64,000 bases of DNA from Ignavibacteria bacterium. GTDB lineage: Bacteria > Bacteroidota > Ignavibacteria > Tepidaquicellales > Tepidaquicellaceae. The number at the start of each line of letters is the position of its first letter. The stretch's first letter is position 1. A program made the translations under genes and the position numbers. Below, in pieces: positions 54,936 through 64,000 of the stretch. The notes below the pieces were generated by a model. That model was not told the DNA's origin and did no database searches. It saw only the letters and a list, made by a program, of their open reading frames with translations. The stretch covers positions 560,078 to 624,077 of the forward strand of contig JADJAH010000001.1 of NCBI GenBank assembly GCA_016704345.1, read 5' to 3'.

Positions 54936-56094
54936 CTATTTTAGTTTTACTATTTCCTTCAAGGCTGCGACAAATTTCTCTACATCATGCAAAGTATTTT
55001 CCCTCCCAAAGGAAACGCGCACTGCACCTAATGCAGACTTAGCGTCGTATCCCAATGCCAAAAGAACATGTGAAGGTTTGTGAGTTCCAGAAGTACATGC
55101 AGAACCTCCTGATATTGCAATGCCTTTCAGATCAAGCAATATCAGCAACATCTCATCATCAAATTCTACTCGGTTCTTATCGAATGAGAAATTCAGTATG
55201 TTTGGAAGAGTCATTTCAATATCTGCCAGACTGTTGAACCGAACTGCTTCTCCAAAATTGTATTTGAGATCTTGAATTAGAATTTCCCTGAGCTGTAAGT
55301 AGTGTGCAACATCTTCTTTCAATCTTTCATTAACCATTTCAACAGCTCTCTTAAATCCGGCAATAGCAGGAATATTTTCAGTTCCCCCCCGCATATCTCT
55401 TTCCTGCATGCCTCCATGTAAGAACTTCTCTAAGTGTGTACCTTTCTTTATGTACAATGCTGAAATTCCTTTGGGGCCATAGATCTTATGTGCCGATATG
55501 ATCGCAGTGTCTGAACCAAGTTCTTTAATGTTGAGTCTAAGTTTTCCAAAACTCTGAACGGTATCTGTATGAAGAACAACTTCATTAGAGTGAGCAATGT
55601 CCGCAATTTTTCGATATCTGTAATTGCGCCTGTTTCATTGTTGGAATGCATAAGTGCTATAGAAAAGTACTCTCCTTGACAGCATTCTCTACATCGACAG
55701 GATCAACAGCGCCACTCGGGATTGGTTTGAGATATGTAACATCGAAATCGAATTTTGTCTCAAGAAATTTAAGAGTATCAAGTACTGCAGAATGTTCAGC
55801 AAGTGAGGAAATTATATGAATCTTTTTACTGCCAAAGAATCCGGTTGCAATGCCTTTGATCGCAAAGTTATTAGATTCAGTGCCTCCCGATGTAAAGAAG
55901 ATCTCCGGCGATGTCACTCCTAAGCTTGATGCTATAAGATCACGTGTATCTTCCAGCAAAACTTTTGCTGTCTTTCCAAAAGAGTGTATTGATGAAGCAT
56001 TGCCGAACTTGTCCGTCAGGAACGGCATCATGGCTTCAAGCACACTGCTGTCTATCTTTGTAGTTGAAGCATTGTCAAGATAAATTCTTTCCAC
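54936..56094 (-). CDS. Cysteine desulfurase (IscS/NifS type), two frame breaks
   Basis: The PLP enzyme removes sulfur from cysteine for iron-sulfur clusters and tRNA thiolation. It starts YLDNASTTKIDSSVLEAMMP (ATG 56094). GGTESNNFAIKG and LAEHSAVLDTLKF follow. Frame breaks occur at about 55668-55672 and in the T5 run at 55607-55611. After correction it reads SIALMHSNNETGAITDIEKI, then the PLP lysine in ISAHKIYGPKGISALYIKKG. MRGGTENIPAIAGFKRAVEM and the active-site Cys in SGGSACTSGTHKPSHVLLAL complete the enzyme. The full length is about 385 residues, normal. The breaks in such a central gene suggest consensus errors. Confidence 0.85.
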
Positions 56095-56144
56095 AGATAC
56101 TATTTTTGATTGTTACTTTTCTTGCTGATTTCATATTTTGGCAC

Positions 56145-56702
56145 GTGCATTTAAACAAAGAATTTTTCCTCGTTCCCAATCTGATCTCCTTCGCGAGATT
56201 ACTGCTGACAATTCCGGTCTGTTTATTGATCGTGAATTCGTATGAGTGGCAAAATACTCTAATCATTGGTTTAGTTCTATGTATGTATTTATCAGACCTG
56301 CTTGACGGCTACCTTGCTCGCAGGAATTCACAGGTATCTGAATTCGGAAAGATAATCGATCCGTTGGCAGACAAGATCGCGGTAATTTCAATCTCGCTCG
56401 CTTTGCTGTACATAGGGAAGCTGCCACTCTGGTTCTTCATTATAATTGCATTGAGAGATATTTTGATAATGGCATTCGGGATTTATCTCAACAACATTAA
56501 GGATATAAGGCTTATGTCCAACTATCCCGGCAAGGCAGCAGTTTTCAGCATTGGACTTGTAATACTTTTCACACTCATCGACAATCCTGCACTTTCGATG
56601 TTGACCAACGCTCTCTACTTTGTTTCGATCCTGCTGATTTTGTATTCATCATACCTTTATTTCAGAAGATATCTCGAGGCAGTGCATGGAAAAGCCGACT
56701 AA
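56145..56702 (+). CDS. CDP-alcohol phosphatidyltransferase (PgsA-like)
   Basis: This 185-residue membrane protein carries the motif DLLDGYLARRNSQVSEFGKI followed by IDPLADKIAVI, the CDP-alcohol transferase signature; PgsA makes phosphatidylglycerophosphate. I chose GTG 56145 because the longer frame from 56064 overlaps the divergent cysteine desulfurase start. It has five or six hydrophobic helices, e.g. PLWFFIIIALRDILIMAFGI and the final ALYFVSILLILYSSYLYF. It overlaps the HU gene by 17 bases, which is typical of a tight operon. Confidence 0.8.
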   Translation: MHLNKEFFLVPNLISFARLLLTIPVCLLIVNSYEWQNTLIIGLVLCMYLSDLLDGYLARRNSQVSEFGKIIDPLADKIAVISISLALLYIGKLPLWFFIIIALRDILIMAFGIYLNNIKDIRLMSNYPGKAAVFSIGLVILFTLIDNPALSMLTNALYFVSILLILYSSYLYFRRYLEAVHGKAD

Positions 56703-57024
56703 GACGAAAGTAAAAACATATACCAGGCATGATGTAGAGCTCAGACTTGTCGACAAACTTATTGGTAAGCGGCTCACAAAGAAGCTTATTGTAGATTCTT
56801 TGTTTGACTCATTAAGAGAATTACTGATGGAAGCAGATCCAGTTGCACGAATTGAGATAAGGGAATTCGGTGTATTTGAAATAAAAAAAACCAAACCAAA
56901 ACCCAAAGCAAGGAACCTTAAAACCGGTGAATTCATTTTTGTACCCGGAAGAAGAAAGATACACTTTAAACCCGGAAAACATCTTAGAGAGTTTCTGAAA
57001 AAGGGCGGTGAAGAAGTTTCTTGA
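56686..57024 (+). CDS. HU/IHF-family DNA-binding protein
   Basis: This 112-residue protein has the HU fold: helices LVDKLIGKRLTKKLIVDSLF and SLRELLMEADPVARIEIREF, the core GVFEIKKTKPKPKARNLKTG (beta arm with the conserved Arg-Asn region) and PGRRKIHFKPGKHLREFL. The N-terminal 15 residues are a lysine/threonine-rich addition. Such proteins bend DNA and organise the nucleoid. The ATG 56686 lies inside the end of the upstream gene. The next gene, ruvX, starts 42 bases later. Confidence 0.88.
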   Translation: MEKPTKTKVKTYTRHDVELRLVDKLIGKRLTKKLIVDSLFDSLRELLMEADPVARIEIREFGVFEIKKTKPKPKARNLKTGEFIFVPGRRKIHFKPGKHLREFLKKGGEEVS

Positions 57025-57066
57025 AAATTGATCTTTATCCTTCAACACAATCAAATTATCATTAAC

Positions 57067-57510
57067 ATGCCTAAGTATCTCGGAATAGATTACGGACTGA
57101 AGCGTGTCGGTATTGCAGTCAGCGATGAAAGCTTAACAATCTCATTCCCGAGAGACTATCTGCCCAATGACAGCAAGCTCATTAAAACTCTGACTGAACT
57201 TGTCAAAGATGAAGGAATTGGAAAGATCATAATCGGCATGCCGGTCACAATGTCCGGTGAGAGGTCAGAGCAGACAGAAATTACGAGCCAGTTTTCTGCA
57301 AAGCTTGAGAGATATCTTCAACAGAACGAAATTTCAGCAGAGATCGACTTCATAGATGAAAGACTGACAAGCAGAATGGCCGGAGCTGAGATAATCAGGA
57401 CTGTTCCCAGAAGGAGCAAGCGCAGAGAAAAAGGATTAGTTGACGAAATGTCCGCGCAGATCATTCTTAAGAATTATCTGGACAGGGAAAAAAATCTGAG
57501 ACAAAATTAA
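57067..57510 (+). CDS. ruvX: Putative pre-16S rRNA nuclease / Holliday junction resolvase (RuvX/YqgF)
   Basis: This 147-residue protein has the RNase H-like fold. YLGIDYGLKRVGIAVSDESL holds the first catalytic Asp. KIIIGMPVTMSGERSEQTEI and IDFIDERLTSRMAGAEIIRT give the other acidic sites, and VDEMSAQIILKNYLDRE is the conserved end. It trims 16S rRNA precursors in bacteria. I chose ATG 57067 because the upstream frame is non-family leader. It lies three bases before the AlbA-type gene. Confidence 0.9.
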   Translation: MPKYLGIDYGLKRVGIAVSDESLTISFPRDYLPNDSKLIKTLTELVKDEGIGKIIIGMPVTMSGERSEQTEITSQFSAKLERYLQQNEISAEIDFIDERLTSRMAGAEIIRTVPRRSKRREKGLVDEMSAQIILKNYLDREKNLRQN

Positions 57511-57513
57511 AGA

Positions 57514-58158
57514 ATGTATTTAATAGAACTCAATGAGATCATTGAGAACGGAGAGAATGATCTCGTGGAATTTAAAAGAAAGTTTACATCGCCCGAGAAG
57601 ATCGCAAAGGAGATGATCGCTTTTGCAAATTCGAAGGGCGGAAAGATCTTATTCGGGATTGATGATGACAAGAGCATTGTCGGAGTCGAAAGCGAAAAGG
57701 GAGAGCTGGAGCTTATCTCAGCCGCAGCTAAATTCTATTGCGAACCGGAACTTGAGTACGAATGGGAAGTACTGCTGCTGAAGGGCAAAGACATTGTGGT
57801 TGTGCATATTGATGAAAGCAAGATGAAGCCTCACAAACTGGTCACTCATGAAGAATCGGATGAAGGCTCAAGAGTTTATGTTCGACACAAAGATCAAAGC
57901 ATTGTCGCATCAAAAGAAACTGTTAAGATACTGAAGGATACAAACTTCAATGCTCACCCGCTCAAAGTTTCAATCGGGGACATAGAAAAATCTTTGTTCG
58001 AATATCTGAAGTCAAATGATAGAATCACCGTAAAAGGATTCAAGAAACTGGCAAACATATCCGAGAGGCGCGCAAGCAGAACTTTGGTGAATCTTGTCCG
58101 CGCAAATGTAATCCGGCATCACTTTACCGGCAAAGAAGATTTCTTTACGCTGATCTAA
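57514..58158 (+). CDS. AlbA_2/Schlafen-type divergent ATP-binding protein
   Basis: This 214-residue protein begins with the AlbA_2 domain: NGENDLVEFKRKFTSPEKIA, then AFANSKGGKILFGIDDDKSI and HIDESKMKPHKLVTHE. The E-F-K and FAN-x-GG signatures are standard for this family, which binds nucleic acid or ATP in regulators. A C-terminal winged helix (about 155-214: RITVKGFKKLANISERRASR) may bind DNA. It follows ruvX closely and converges with the FTCD gene (overlap of four bases at 58155). Confidence 0.8.
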   Translation: MYLIELNEIIENGENDLVEFKRKFTSPEKIAKEMIAFANSKGGKILFGIDDDKSIVGVESEKGELELISAAAKFYCEPELEYEWEVLLLKGKDIVVVHIDESKMKPHKLVTHEESDEGSRVYVRHKDQSIVASKETVKILKDTNFNAHPLKVSIGDIEKSLFEYLKSNDRITVKGFKKLANISERRASRTLVNLVRANVIRHHFTGKEDFFTLI

Positions 58159-59779
58159 GCCGTGCGCCCGACGAGTATTGACAAAACTTCATTCAGAGAT
58201 GTATCTGCTCTTTTCAGAATCTCTTCTGATTCTTTCATTACTTCTTCTTTATACTTCTCATCTTCTATCTGAGGCAGATTTATCTCCACATTCTTAGATG
58301 CGCCCCAGATGCCTGTCTGCAGGCTCTTTGCGCCAACCTCAAGATCACTTTTCGAAGAAATATTTCCAACCTTAGCAACTTCAATCATCCATTCCCAGCA
58401 TGAATCTGAAATTCGCATAACCGAAAGCGGGACATTGATAGCTTTCTTGAGTCCTTCCTGCATTTTTTCCTTTCGCAATTTCTTTTCATCGTCAGTCTTC
58501 TTCGGCATCTTCATCGCTGTCATATAATCGGTGAATGCATTTGTGTCGGCATCTATGAGCGGAATAAGATTTTTCATCCTGTTGTGCAATGGAGGTATCA
58601 GATCTCTGATCTTTGAATCAAGATGCGCAAATTTTTTGTTGCCGTATGTCATCCAGCCCACCATTGCTCCAAGTGCTGCGCCAAGCGATGCGATGAGCGC
58701 CGAGACACTTCCTCCGCCGGGAGCTGAAGTCCTTGCCCCGACAAGCTCGGTAAACTGTCTCACAGAAAGAGTTGCAAGCGGTTCTTCCGCTTTTTCCATA
58801 ATCATATACTCGATGATTCTCTTCTCCGGAATGAATTGCGAAATAGATGAAAGCCCAAGCCTGTCTATCACAAGCATTATCTTTTGCCGCTGATCGAGTA
58901 TAAAAAGATGTTCCTTTTCAATATAATAGTCAGCAGCCATGAGCATAGCTTCAATGGGAATCAGTCCCACAAGTTCGCTTCCACATACTCCCAGATTTAG
59001 CTCTCTTGCATCTTTAGCACATTCTTCAAATGCAATATGCGGAGGAGTGATCTTATAATTGTCGAGATTCATTGAAACCTGAGCCATGTCATATTCCTGT
59101 ACATACCAGCCAATGCCCTTGACTGCTTTAAGTCTTCCGGGCTCATTCTCGCTTCTCCCCTGCTCTCTGATGTTCAAAGCAATTCTGTGTGCCTGCTCTT
59201 TTGTGCCGAGTATGTTAACATTGTAAGCAATAAGAAAAAACCTGCTGCCGGTAACAGTGGCGCCCGATTTTGGCACAAACTCCTGCGGTCCGAAATCCGG
59301 TTTCCACTCAGGCTTAATTATCTTGTCCTTGATTCCTTCATACTCTCCCGCTCTGATCTGCCTTAACATCTTCCTGTCGGGATTAGCAGATGCCTCTTCG
59401 TAAAGGTAGACGGGAACTCCAAGCTCTTCACCAACTCTCTTTCCGAATTTCTTCGAACATTCAACACACTCTTCAACAGTTACATTAGATACGGGCACAA
59501 ACGGCACTACATCAACCGCTCCCATTCTCGGATGTTCTCCGGAATGATTTCTCATGTCAATCAGCTCATAAGCCTTCTTAGCAAACCTAAATGCCGCTTC
59601 GACAATCGAATCAGGATCACCTACAAATGTAAAGACCGTCCTGTTTGTTGACTTGCCCGGATCAATGTCCAGCAAAGTAACACCTTTTACCTGCCTCTCA
59701 CCTCATCGGCGCATGCATTGATGATCTTCTCATCGCGTCCTTCCGAAATATTCGGGACGCATTCTACAATTTTTCTCAT
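58155..59779 (-). CDS. Bifunctional glutamate formimidoyltransferase / formiminotetrahydrofolate cyclodeaminase, frame broken near 59690
   Basis: It links histidine breakdown to one-carbon metabolism. The true start is ATG 59779 (MRKIVECVPNISEGRDEKII), but one missing base at about 59684-59692 splits the first 30 residues from the rest. The formiminotransferase part includes IDPGKSTNRTVFTFVGDPDS, HSGEHPRMGAVDVVPFVPVS and the LNVCGS-like LNLGVCGSELVGLIP. The cyclodeaminase from about 330 holds TELVGARTSAPGGGSVSALI. The total of about 541 residues matches FTCD. The frame break is likely an error. Confidence 0.9.
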
Positions 59780-59786
59780 ACTGCTT

Positions 59787-60508
59787 TTATGAAGATTTCT
59801 TTTTACAAATGAAATAGATTCTTTCTGTTACTGATGTGATCTTCCTGCCCGACTCCTCCTCAACTCTTACCACATCAAATCTCTCTGACAATGCATTCAT
59901 GATCTTTCCCGCTTCAAACGCCGCTTCAGGTATATTGCATTCAGTAAGCTGAAACTTGCTTCCGCCCTTGTTCTCAAAGACTTTAAGATTCCAGTTAAAA
60001 ACCGAAGAGCTTCTCTTCTTCACATCCATTATAAGATAATGATTGTCAAATCTGTGAATCAGCGGCGAGATCTGCTCCATCATGTTCAACTTGTAAACTG
60101 AATTCACATCAAATATGAATACACCTTTTTCATTTAGCATTTCAGAAACATTTCTGAAAATTCTTTTCCAATCGTTGAATAATGTAATGTGATTCAACGT
60201 ATCGTAAACACAAATTATTGCATCAAACTTCTCAACAGATATGAAACTTCGGATATCGCCTTCTATGAATCTTGCGGACGGAAGCTTTTTCGAGGCAATG
60301 CTCAGCATTTTCTTTGAACTGTCGATTCCGGTGAGACGATACAGATTCTGAAGCCCCGCCAATACATCGCCCGTACCGCACCAAGCTCCAACAGGCTCTG
60401 CGCCTTCTTATGAAATTTCTGAAGTCTTGAAATTACATAGGGAGAAGTATGATCTTTACCCGAGATTACTTTATCATAAAAAACTGCGAGCTTGTCATAC
60501 TGGTCCAA
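59787..60508 (-). CDS. Class I methyltransferase, frame broken near 60380
   Basis: Two frames join to about 240 residues. The start is ATG 60508 (MDQYDKLAVFYDKVISGKDH), followed by QSLLELG, and then after a one-base shift GTGDVLAGLQNLYRLTGIDS, which is SAM motif I-II. Motif IV is FDAIICVYDTLNHITLFNDW and the C-terminal region ends TERIYFICKKKSS. The substrate is unknown. The break lies at about 60376-60384. It lies between FTCD and a HAD phosphatase on the same strand, a leftward set of at least three genes. Confidence 0.8.
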
Positions 60509-60546
60509 TATAGATAAGTCTTATTTTCTGCTGTCGTTAAACAGTT

Positions 60547-61379
60547 TCAAGAAGTGCGCGACTCGTCTTCATCGTTTGACTTTTCCGTTACATAGTCTGC
60601 CATATCTTTCAGCTCATCAACTGCATTTTCAAGTGCGATATTTGTTCCTCCAAACTGAAACAGATCCCTGTCATTATACCAATCGCCGAATACAAGCACT
60701 TCATCTTTTTCACGTTCAGATGTTTGGCAAGCATTTTAAGACCCGTCTTCTTGTTAACATTCTTTCTTACAATTTCGAGATTAAAAACATTCTGAAATGC
60801 CTGTGACCGGAAATACTTTACTTTAAGATATAATCCAAACGGCGGTGTCATCCTGTTCTGAATATACTTGATCGCTTTCTTATCATTGCCCAGCATGATG
60901 ATCTCCAGAACATTGCCTACATAATTCTCATAAGAACCAACAAGCGTATAAGTAGTGCCGAGCCTTGACATGAAATCTTTAATGACAGAATTGTCTTCGG
61001 TATAAACTATCTGATCATTGTAACAAAGTGCGATCTTTACATACGACTCTTCTGAAAGTCGAAGCGCACGTTCTACATACTTCTTGTCAATGACTGACTT
61101 ATTCAAAAGGTTTTGACCATAAGCATCCTGTATCATCGCACCGTTGAGAGAAATGAACGGAATCTTTACGCCAAGTTCTTTTGCGAGTGGAACGATCGAT
61201 GAATGTACGCGCTGTGATGCCATCGAGAACATGACATTTTTCCTGTGAAGCTCTTTTACCTGCTGAATCGTGAGCTCGCTTAGAACGTTCTGTCCGGATA
61301 CAAGGGTACCGTCGATATCGGAAACAATGAGCCTGATCTTGCCGAATCTGTTTTTCAGTTCGTTGAGGGAAAGGCTCAA
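60547..61379 (-). CDS. Cof-type HAD phosphatase, frame broken near 60708
   Basis: The HAD signature LIVSDIDGTLVSGQNVLSEL is at about residues 17-36, with the cap domain and SLNGAMIQDAYG. The frame breaks in the T5 run at 60706-60710. After correction it continues VLVFGDWYNDRDLFQFGGTN, then IALENAVDELKDMADYVTEK, and stops at TGA 60547-60549, giving about 277 residues with the acidic motif IV. Such enzymes dephosphorylate sugar phosphates or cofactors. No specific substrate is inferable. Confidence 0.85.
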
Positions 61380-61604
61380 TTTACTTAGCGGACCTTTTGA
61401 TTTTGGTATATCTTAAATTGAATGAAAGTTGGGGCGCTATATCCGGCAAAGCCGTTTGTACTTATGGTTTGATAATACTCAGAATATGAAATTTATTCAA
61501 AGTAATTATGAGTAACGGAGAGATTGTTATAAATGCATTTTCATAATCAGTAGTTGAAGAACTTGTAAATGACGGGGCTAAAGACCTGTTTCAGCCGCTG
61601 TTGC

Positions 61605-61662
61605 TCTTAGCCCGCTAATTCCCAATTACCTTTTCCAAATCTGCTGTTCTTGCGGGCTAAGA
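61605..61662. repeat. Perfect 11-base inverted repeat
   Basis: tcttagcccgc at 61605-61615 and gcgggctaaga at 61652-61662 are exact reverse complements around 36 bases. It lies in the gene-free stretch 61380-62090 between the HAD gene and the IS element, so a structured RNA, operator or REP-like element is possible. Confidence 0.5.
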
Positions 61663-61694
61663 CCAACCTACGGCAGAGTTCCAATCAAAGAATT

Positions 61695-61734
61695 ACACAG
61701 AGTTCCACAGAGGGACACTGAGATCCACAGAGGG
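61695..61734. repeat. 20-base-period imperfect repeat
   Basis: Two 20-base units, acacagagttccacagaggg and acactgagatccacagaggg, stand side by side and each is itself a near-repeat of a 10-base core. Such acacagag repeats occur in many bacterial intergenic regions. No function is claimed. The rest of 61735-62090 shows nothing further. Confidence 0.5.
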
Positions 61735-62168
61735 TTTAGGGATAAAGGATTTTTGCAGAGAATACTCCATTAAATGTTAAATTTTTTCGCCGTTGCCTGC
61801 CTGCTGCAGGGAGGAAGGGAGGTCTTCAACAACCTACTTAAGACTTGATCGTTGAGTTGTTGGAAATGTTAGCTAGCGAAGCCCGGATAAGTTATAAATT
61901 GATTCTAAAAATATCTTTTTTTCCCGCGAGAGTACCCCCGTCTTCACTTTAAAATTAAAATTGCTTCGGTGGATTATGGCGGGACCTCAGGGTTATTAAT
62001 CTCTTTAGTGATAAACATGAAAAACACCTTCTTCCCCCATTAATAAAAATGTGCATTGAATGAATGTAATCAAGTGCGCTGCACCCCCTTTTCAGGACCA
62101 ATTTTAACTTAAGTTAAGTTGGGTTTGTTTTCATGATCTTTGTTCTTCTTTTCTTTGCTCTTTCTGTT

Positions 62169-62981
62169 TTAAGCCACTCTTTTGAAAATCATTCCAGGTG
62201 TTTTATATCCCAGATTCTCATGGAATCTTTCTTCATTGTAAAACCTGAAGTATTCTTCCAGTCCGTTGTAAAGCTCTATTCCATTTTCATATACATGCAA
62301 ATATATCCATTCGTACTTTACGCTTTTCCACAGTCTTTCTATAAATATGTTATCTGTTGCCCTGCCTTTGCCGTCCATACTGATCTTTACGGTTTCCAGT
62401 CCTTTCAGGTAATCAATGTAAACATGGCTCGTAAACTGTGATCCCTGATCTGAATTTATTATCTCCGGTTTGCCATGCAATGCTATTGCTTCCTCTACTG
62501 TCTGTCTGCACCATTCTGAGCTCATTGTGTTGCTCACACTCCAGTGCACCACATAGCGTGTCTTCAGATCTATTATCGCACACAAATACATAAACCCTCT
62601 GCGCATTGGAATGTACGTTATGTCTATTTCCCATACCTGATTCTTTCTTGTTACTTCCAGATTCCGAAGCAAATAAGGATATTTGTAATGGAGCTCATTT
62701 GGCTTGCTTGTATTCGGCTTGCGGTAGATCGTTTCCCAACCCATAAGCTTCATCAGCCTTTTGAGACGCTTCTTGCCTACAACGTAGCCTTCGCTTAAGA
62801 GCAATACATGGAGCTTACGGTAGCCATAAAACGGTGTCTTCAGATACTGCTCATCAAGCCTGCGCATTATTGCCAGGTTTTCTGCACTTTCAACCGACTG
62901 CGTATAATACAATCCGCTGCGATGAAGACCCAATAACTCACATTGTCGACGTATGCTCAACTCAGTATCCCTCTCTATCAT
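62169..62981 (-). CDS. IS3-family transposase OrfB (DDE integrase)
   Basis: This 270-residue catalytic part of the transposase has the integrase core: first Asp in QVWEIDITYIPMRRGFMYLC, second in EIINSDQGSQFTSHVYIDYL, and Glu in NIFIERLWKSVKYEWI, the DDE triad. The N-terminal HTH_21 segment (RRQCELLGLHRSGLYYTQSV) recognises DNA. It overlaps orfA by four bases in a different frame. An A9 slippery run on the coding strand (63015-63023) lies upstream, so an OrfAB fusion by frameshifting is probable, as is usual in IS3 elements. The frame is intact. Confidence 0.93.
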   Translation of the reverse strand: MIERDTELSIRRQCELLGLHRSGLYYTQSVESAENLAIMRRLDEQYLKTPFYGYRKLHVLLLSEGYVVGKKRLKRLMKLMGWETIYRKPNTSKPNELHYKYPYLLRNLEVTRKNQVWEIDITYIPMRRGFMYLCAIIDLKTRYVVHWSVSNTMSSEWCRQTVEEAIALHGKPEIINSDQGSQFTSHVYIDYLKGLETVKISMDGKGRATDNIFIERLWKSVKYEWIYLHVYENGIELYNGLEEYFRFYNEERFHENLGYKTPGMIFKRVA

Positions 62982-63292
62982 TTCCCGAAGTTCGGCAACA
63001 GATCTATTCCCAGCTTTTTTTTTAACCAGTTGATCTCCACATTCTGCACTCCGATTTGCTTGAACAGCTCTTCCTTCTCCTTTTCATTATCATCCGTAAC
63101 CAACCCGCTCTTGCTGTTCTCAAATACCGTGTGAGCGTTGCTTAAAAACTCTTTCTTCCATGTCGTGATCTGGTTCGGATGAAGCTCATGTTTCTTTGCC
63201 AGCTCCTCTATTGTATTGCGTTCCTTAAGAGCTTCAATTACTACTTTTGCCTTGAAGTCTGCGCTGAACTTGCGCCTGCTCTGCTTTCCCAT
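62978..63292 (-). CDS. IS3-family transposase OrfA (HTH)
   Basis: This 104-residue DNA-binding subunit has the helix-turn-helix KFSADFKAKVVIEALKERNT followed by IEELAKKHELHPNQITTWKK. A C-terminal leucine-type coiled part (EKEKEELFKQIGVQNVEINW) follows. It would bind the IS ends and regulate transposition. The stop lies just after the slippery run. The second IS copy at the window end carries a near-identical start of this gene. Confidence 0.92.
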   Translation of the reverse strand: MGKQSRRKFSADFKAKVVIEALKERNTIEELAKKHELHPNQITTWKKEFLSNAHTVFENSKSGLVTDDNEKEKEELFKQIGVQNVEINWLKKKLGIDLLPNFGK

Positions 63293-63461
63293 GTCCTTGA
63301 TTTTTTTGACAAGTTAATTAATTCCACCTTAACTACTTGTCCTAATTGGCAGCTGAGAAAACTCATTTATTGCAATTTACTGGGTAAATGATGAACTTAA
63401 TGATGTAATGATATTGAAATTCATGGTGCTTTAAAATGCCAGAGCTATTCACATTTTCCAT

Positions 63462-63728
63462 TTACCCTAAATTAATTGAGATTACAAAGAACACCATCTT
63501 CAAAAATATCACGTTCTTAAGAAAGATGTATATTATAAATGCAAATATCAAAAGAAAGAGTCCCACACCACATTTCCCATTGTTTTCTGATTCAGGATTC
63601 TCTGGAGGAAAGCGATTCAATGTAACCAAGCGTAGAAAATATTTTCCTAATAGAAATAATAAAGGTGAGAAAAGATACAACACCAACATGAAAACAATTA
63701 TTGATAATATTGCAATTAAAAAATCCAT
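63462..63728 (-). CDS. Small two-helix membrane protein between the IS copies
   Basis: This 88-residue protein has two hydrophobic segments (LIAILSIIVFMLVLYLFSPL at the start and VGLFLLIFAFIIYIFL later) with a short charged loop containing NRFPPENPESENNGKCG. A GGAGG lies 15 bases upstream of the ATG, a somewhat long spacing. I know no family. It is the only plausible gene between the two oppositely oriented IS3 copies, so it may be passenger DNA. Confidence 0.4.
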   Translation of the reverse strand: MDFLIAILSIIVFMLVLYLFSPLLFLLGKYFLRLVTLNRFPPENPESENNGKCGVGLFLLIFAFIIYIFLKNVIFLKMVFFVISINLG

Positions 63729-63863
63729 GATTCAATTATTCAACCTCCAAGAGTTTCAATATTGAAACGGTTCATAGGGCTTTACCTTTTGAAAATGTTT
63801 TCTAAGCCCTGTCTAAATCTTTATTTACTTTTATGTTCTCTCTAATTCTATACTGCTCCCCAA

Positions 63864-64000
63864 AATTAGGACAAGTAGTTAAGGTGGAATTAATTAACTT
63901 GTCAAAAAATCAAAGACATGGGGGAAAGCAGAGCAGGCGCAAGTTCGGCGCAGACTTAAAGGCAAAAGTAGTAATTGAAGCTCTTAAGGAACGCAGCACA
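63864..64000 (+). mobile_element. Second IS3 copy, opposite orientation, cut by window end
   Basis: From aattagg at 63864 the sequence repeats the upstream end of the first copy almost exactly (aattaggacaagtagttaag), but on the plus strand. The orfA start ATG is at 63918 and the following G run is G5, where the first copy has G3, so orfA is out of frame unless this is a read error. The element continues beyond the window. The pair flanks about 515 bases, with the small membrane gene inside. Confidence 0.8.

Larger units (their letters stand above)
62092..63348. mobile_element. IS3-family insertion sequence, complete copy
   Basis: The element is about 1.26 kb and carries orfA and orfB on the minus strand. 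The ends are assigned from the start of shared sequence with the second copy (aattaggacaagtag, read inward from 63348) and from tcaggaccaatttt at 62092. The two ends share the agga-c core, a weak terminal inverted repeat. Target duplication is not resolved. The exact left end is uncertain by several bases. Confidence 0.75.

Noticed and set aside
63436..63765. 109-residue plus-strand frame between the IS copies
   Set aside because: It overlaps the minus-strand two-helix membrane protein, which has a plausible ribosome site, and it has no protein-like pattern itself.

Overview
The window looks like chromosomal DNA of a member of the FCB superphylum, most likely an Ignavibacteria/Chlorobi-side or Bacteroidetes-like lineage. 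The reasons are three secreted proteins with type IX secretion (T9SS) C-terminal domains of the NYPNPFNP type, an AT-rich coding style, a BshB1-type bacillithiol deacetylase, a flavin-dependent thymidylate synthase, and a Lnt/PssA/Psd phospholipid gene set. I read this from the sequence alone, so the exact taxon is inference.

Layout: (1) 1-7.1 kb is an accessory stretch. It holds hypothetical genes, a badly decayed six-hairpin-glycosidase-like gene, and a cluster of a secreted protein, a radical SAM/SPASM enzyme, a membrane-anchored protein and a Tat-type WD40 protein with a cysteine-rich tail. (2) 7.1-11 kb has a secreted serine protease with a barrel-like tail, an outer-membrane protein and an amino-acid-type binding protein. 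(3) 11-20 kb has guaA, a BadF-type sugar kinase, thyX, proline dehydrogenase, a TrmB-type regulator and leuS. (4) 20-26 kb has a YggS/DivIVA pair, two tandem purine nucleoside phosphorylase paralogs, a half-length aldehyde dehydrogenase, TspO and an L,D-transpeptidase. (5) 25.8-36.5 kb has a recR-ybaB-bshB1 block, rodZ-like, ligA, fRMsr, an HU-like gene, lnt, a truncated PAP2 gene and ispF, followed by tRNA-Leu(UAA). (6) 36.7-44.6 kb holds the T9SS cargo proteins. (7) 45.5-52.1 kb is a leftward block from dnaG to a PLD-family protein. (8) 52.8-61.4 kb has purC-psd-pssA, a cysteine desulfurase, pgsA-like, HU, ruvX, FTCD, a methyltransferase and a HAD phosphatase. (9) 62.1-64 kb has one complete IS3-family element and the start of a second, oppositely oriented copy.

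Two cautions apply. Bases 44700-45365 are almost pure homopolymer runs and look like failed base calling, not biology. In addition, at least a dozen genes, including housekeeping ones (guaA, psd, the cysteine desulfurase, FTCD), are broken by single-base shifts, often in A/T runs. This points to consensus errors more than true gene loss. I annotate those as whole genes with a noted break.

The most interesting candidate system is the radical SAM/SPASM enzyme (3767-5160) beside a Tat-signal WD40 propeller (5660-7111). The propeller ends in an eight-cysteine tail built of C-x-C motifs and may be a radical-SAM-modified secreted protein.
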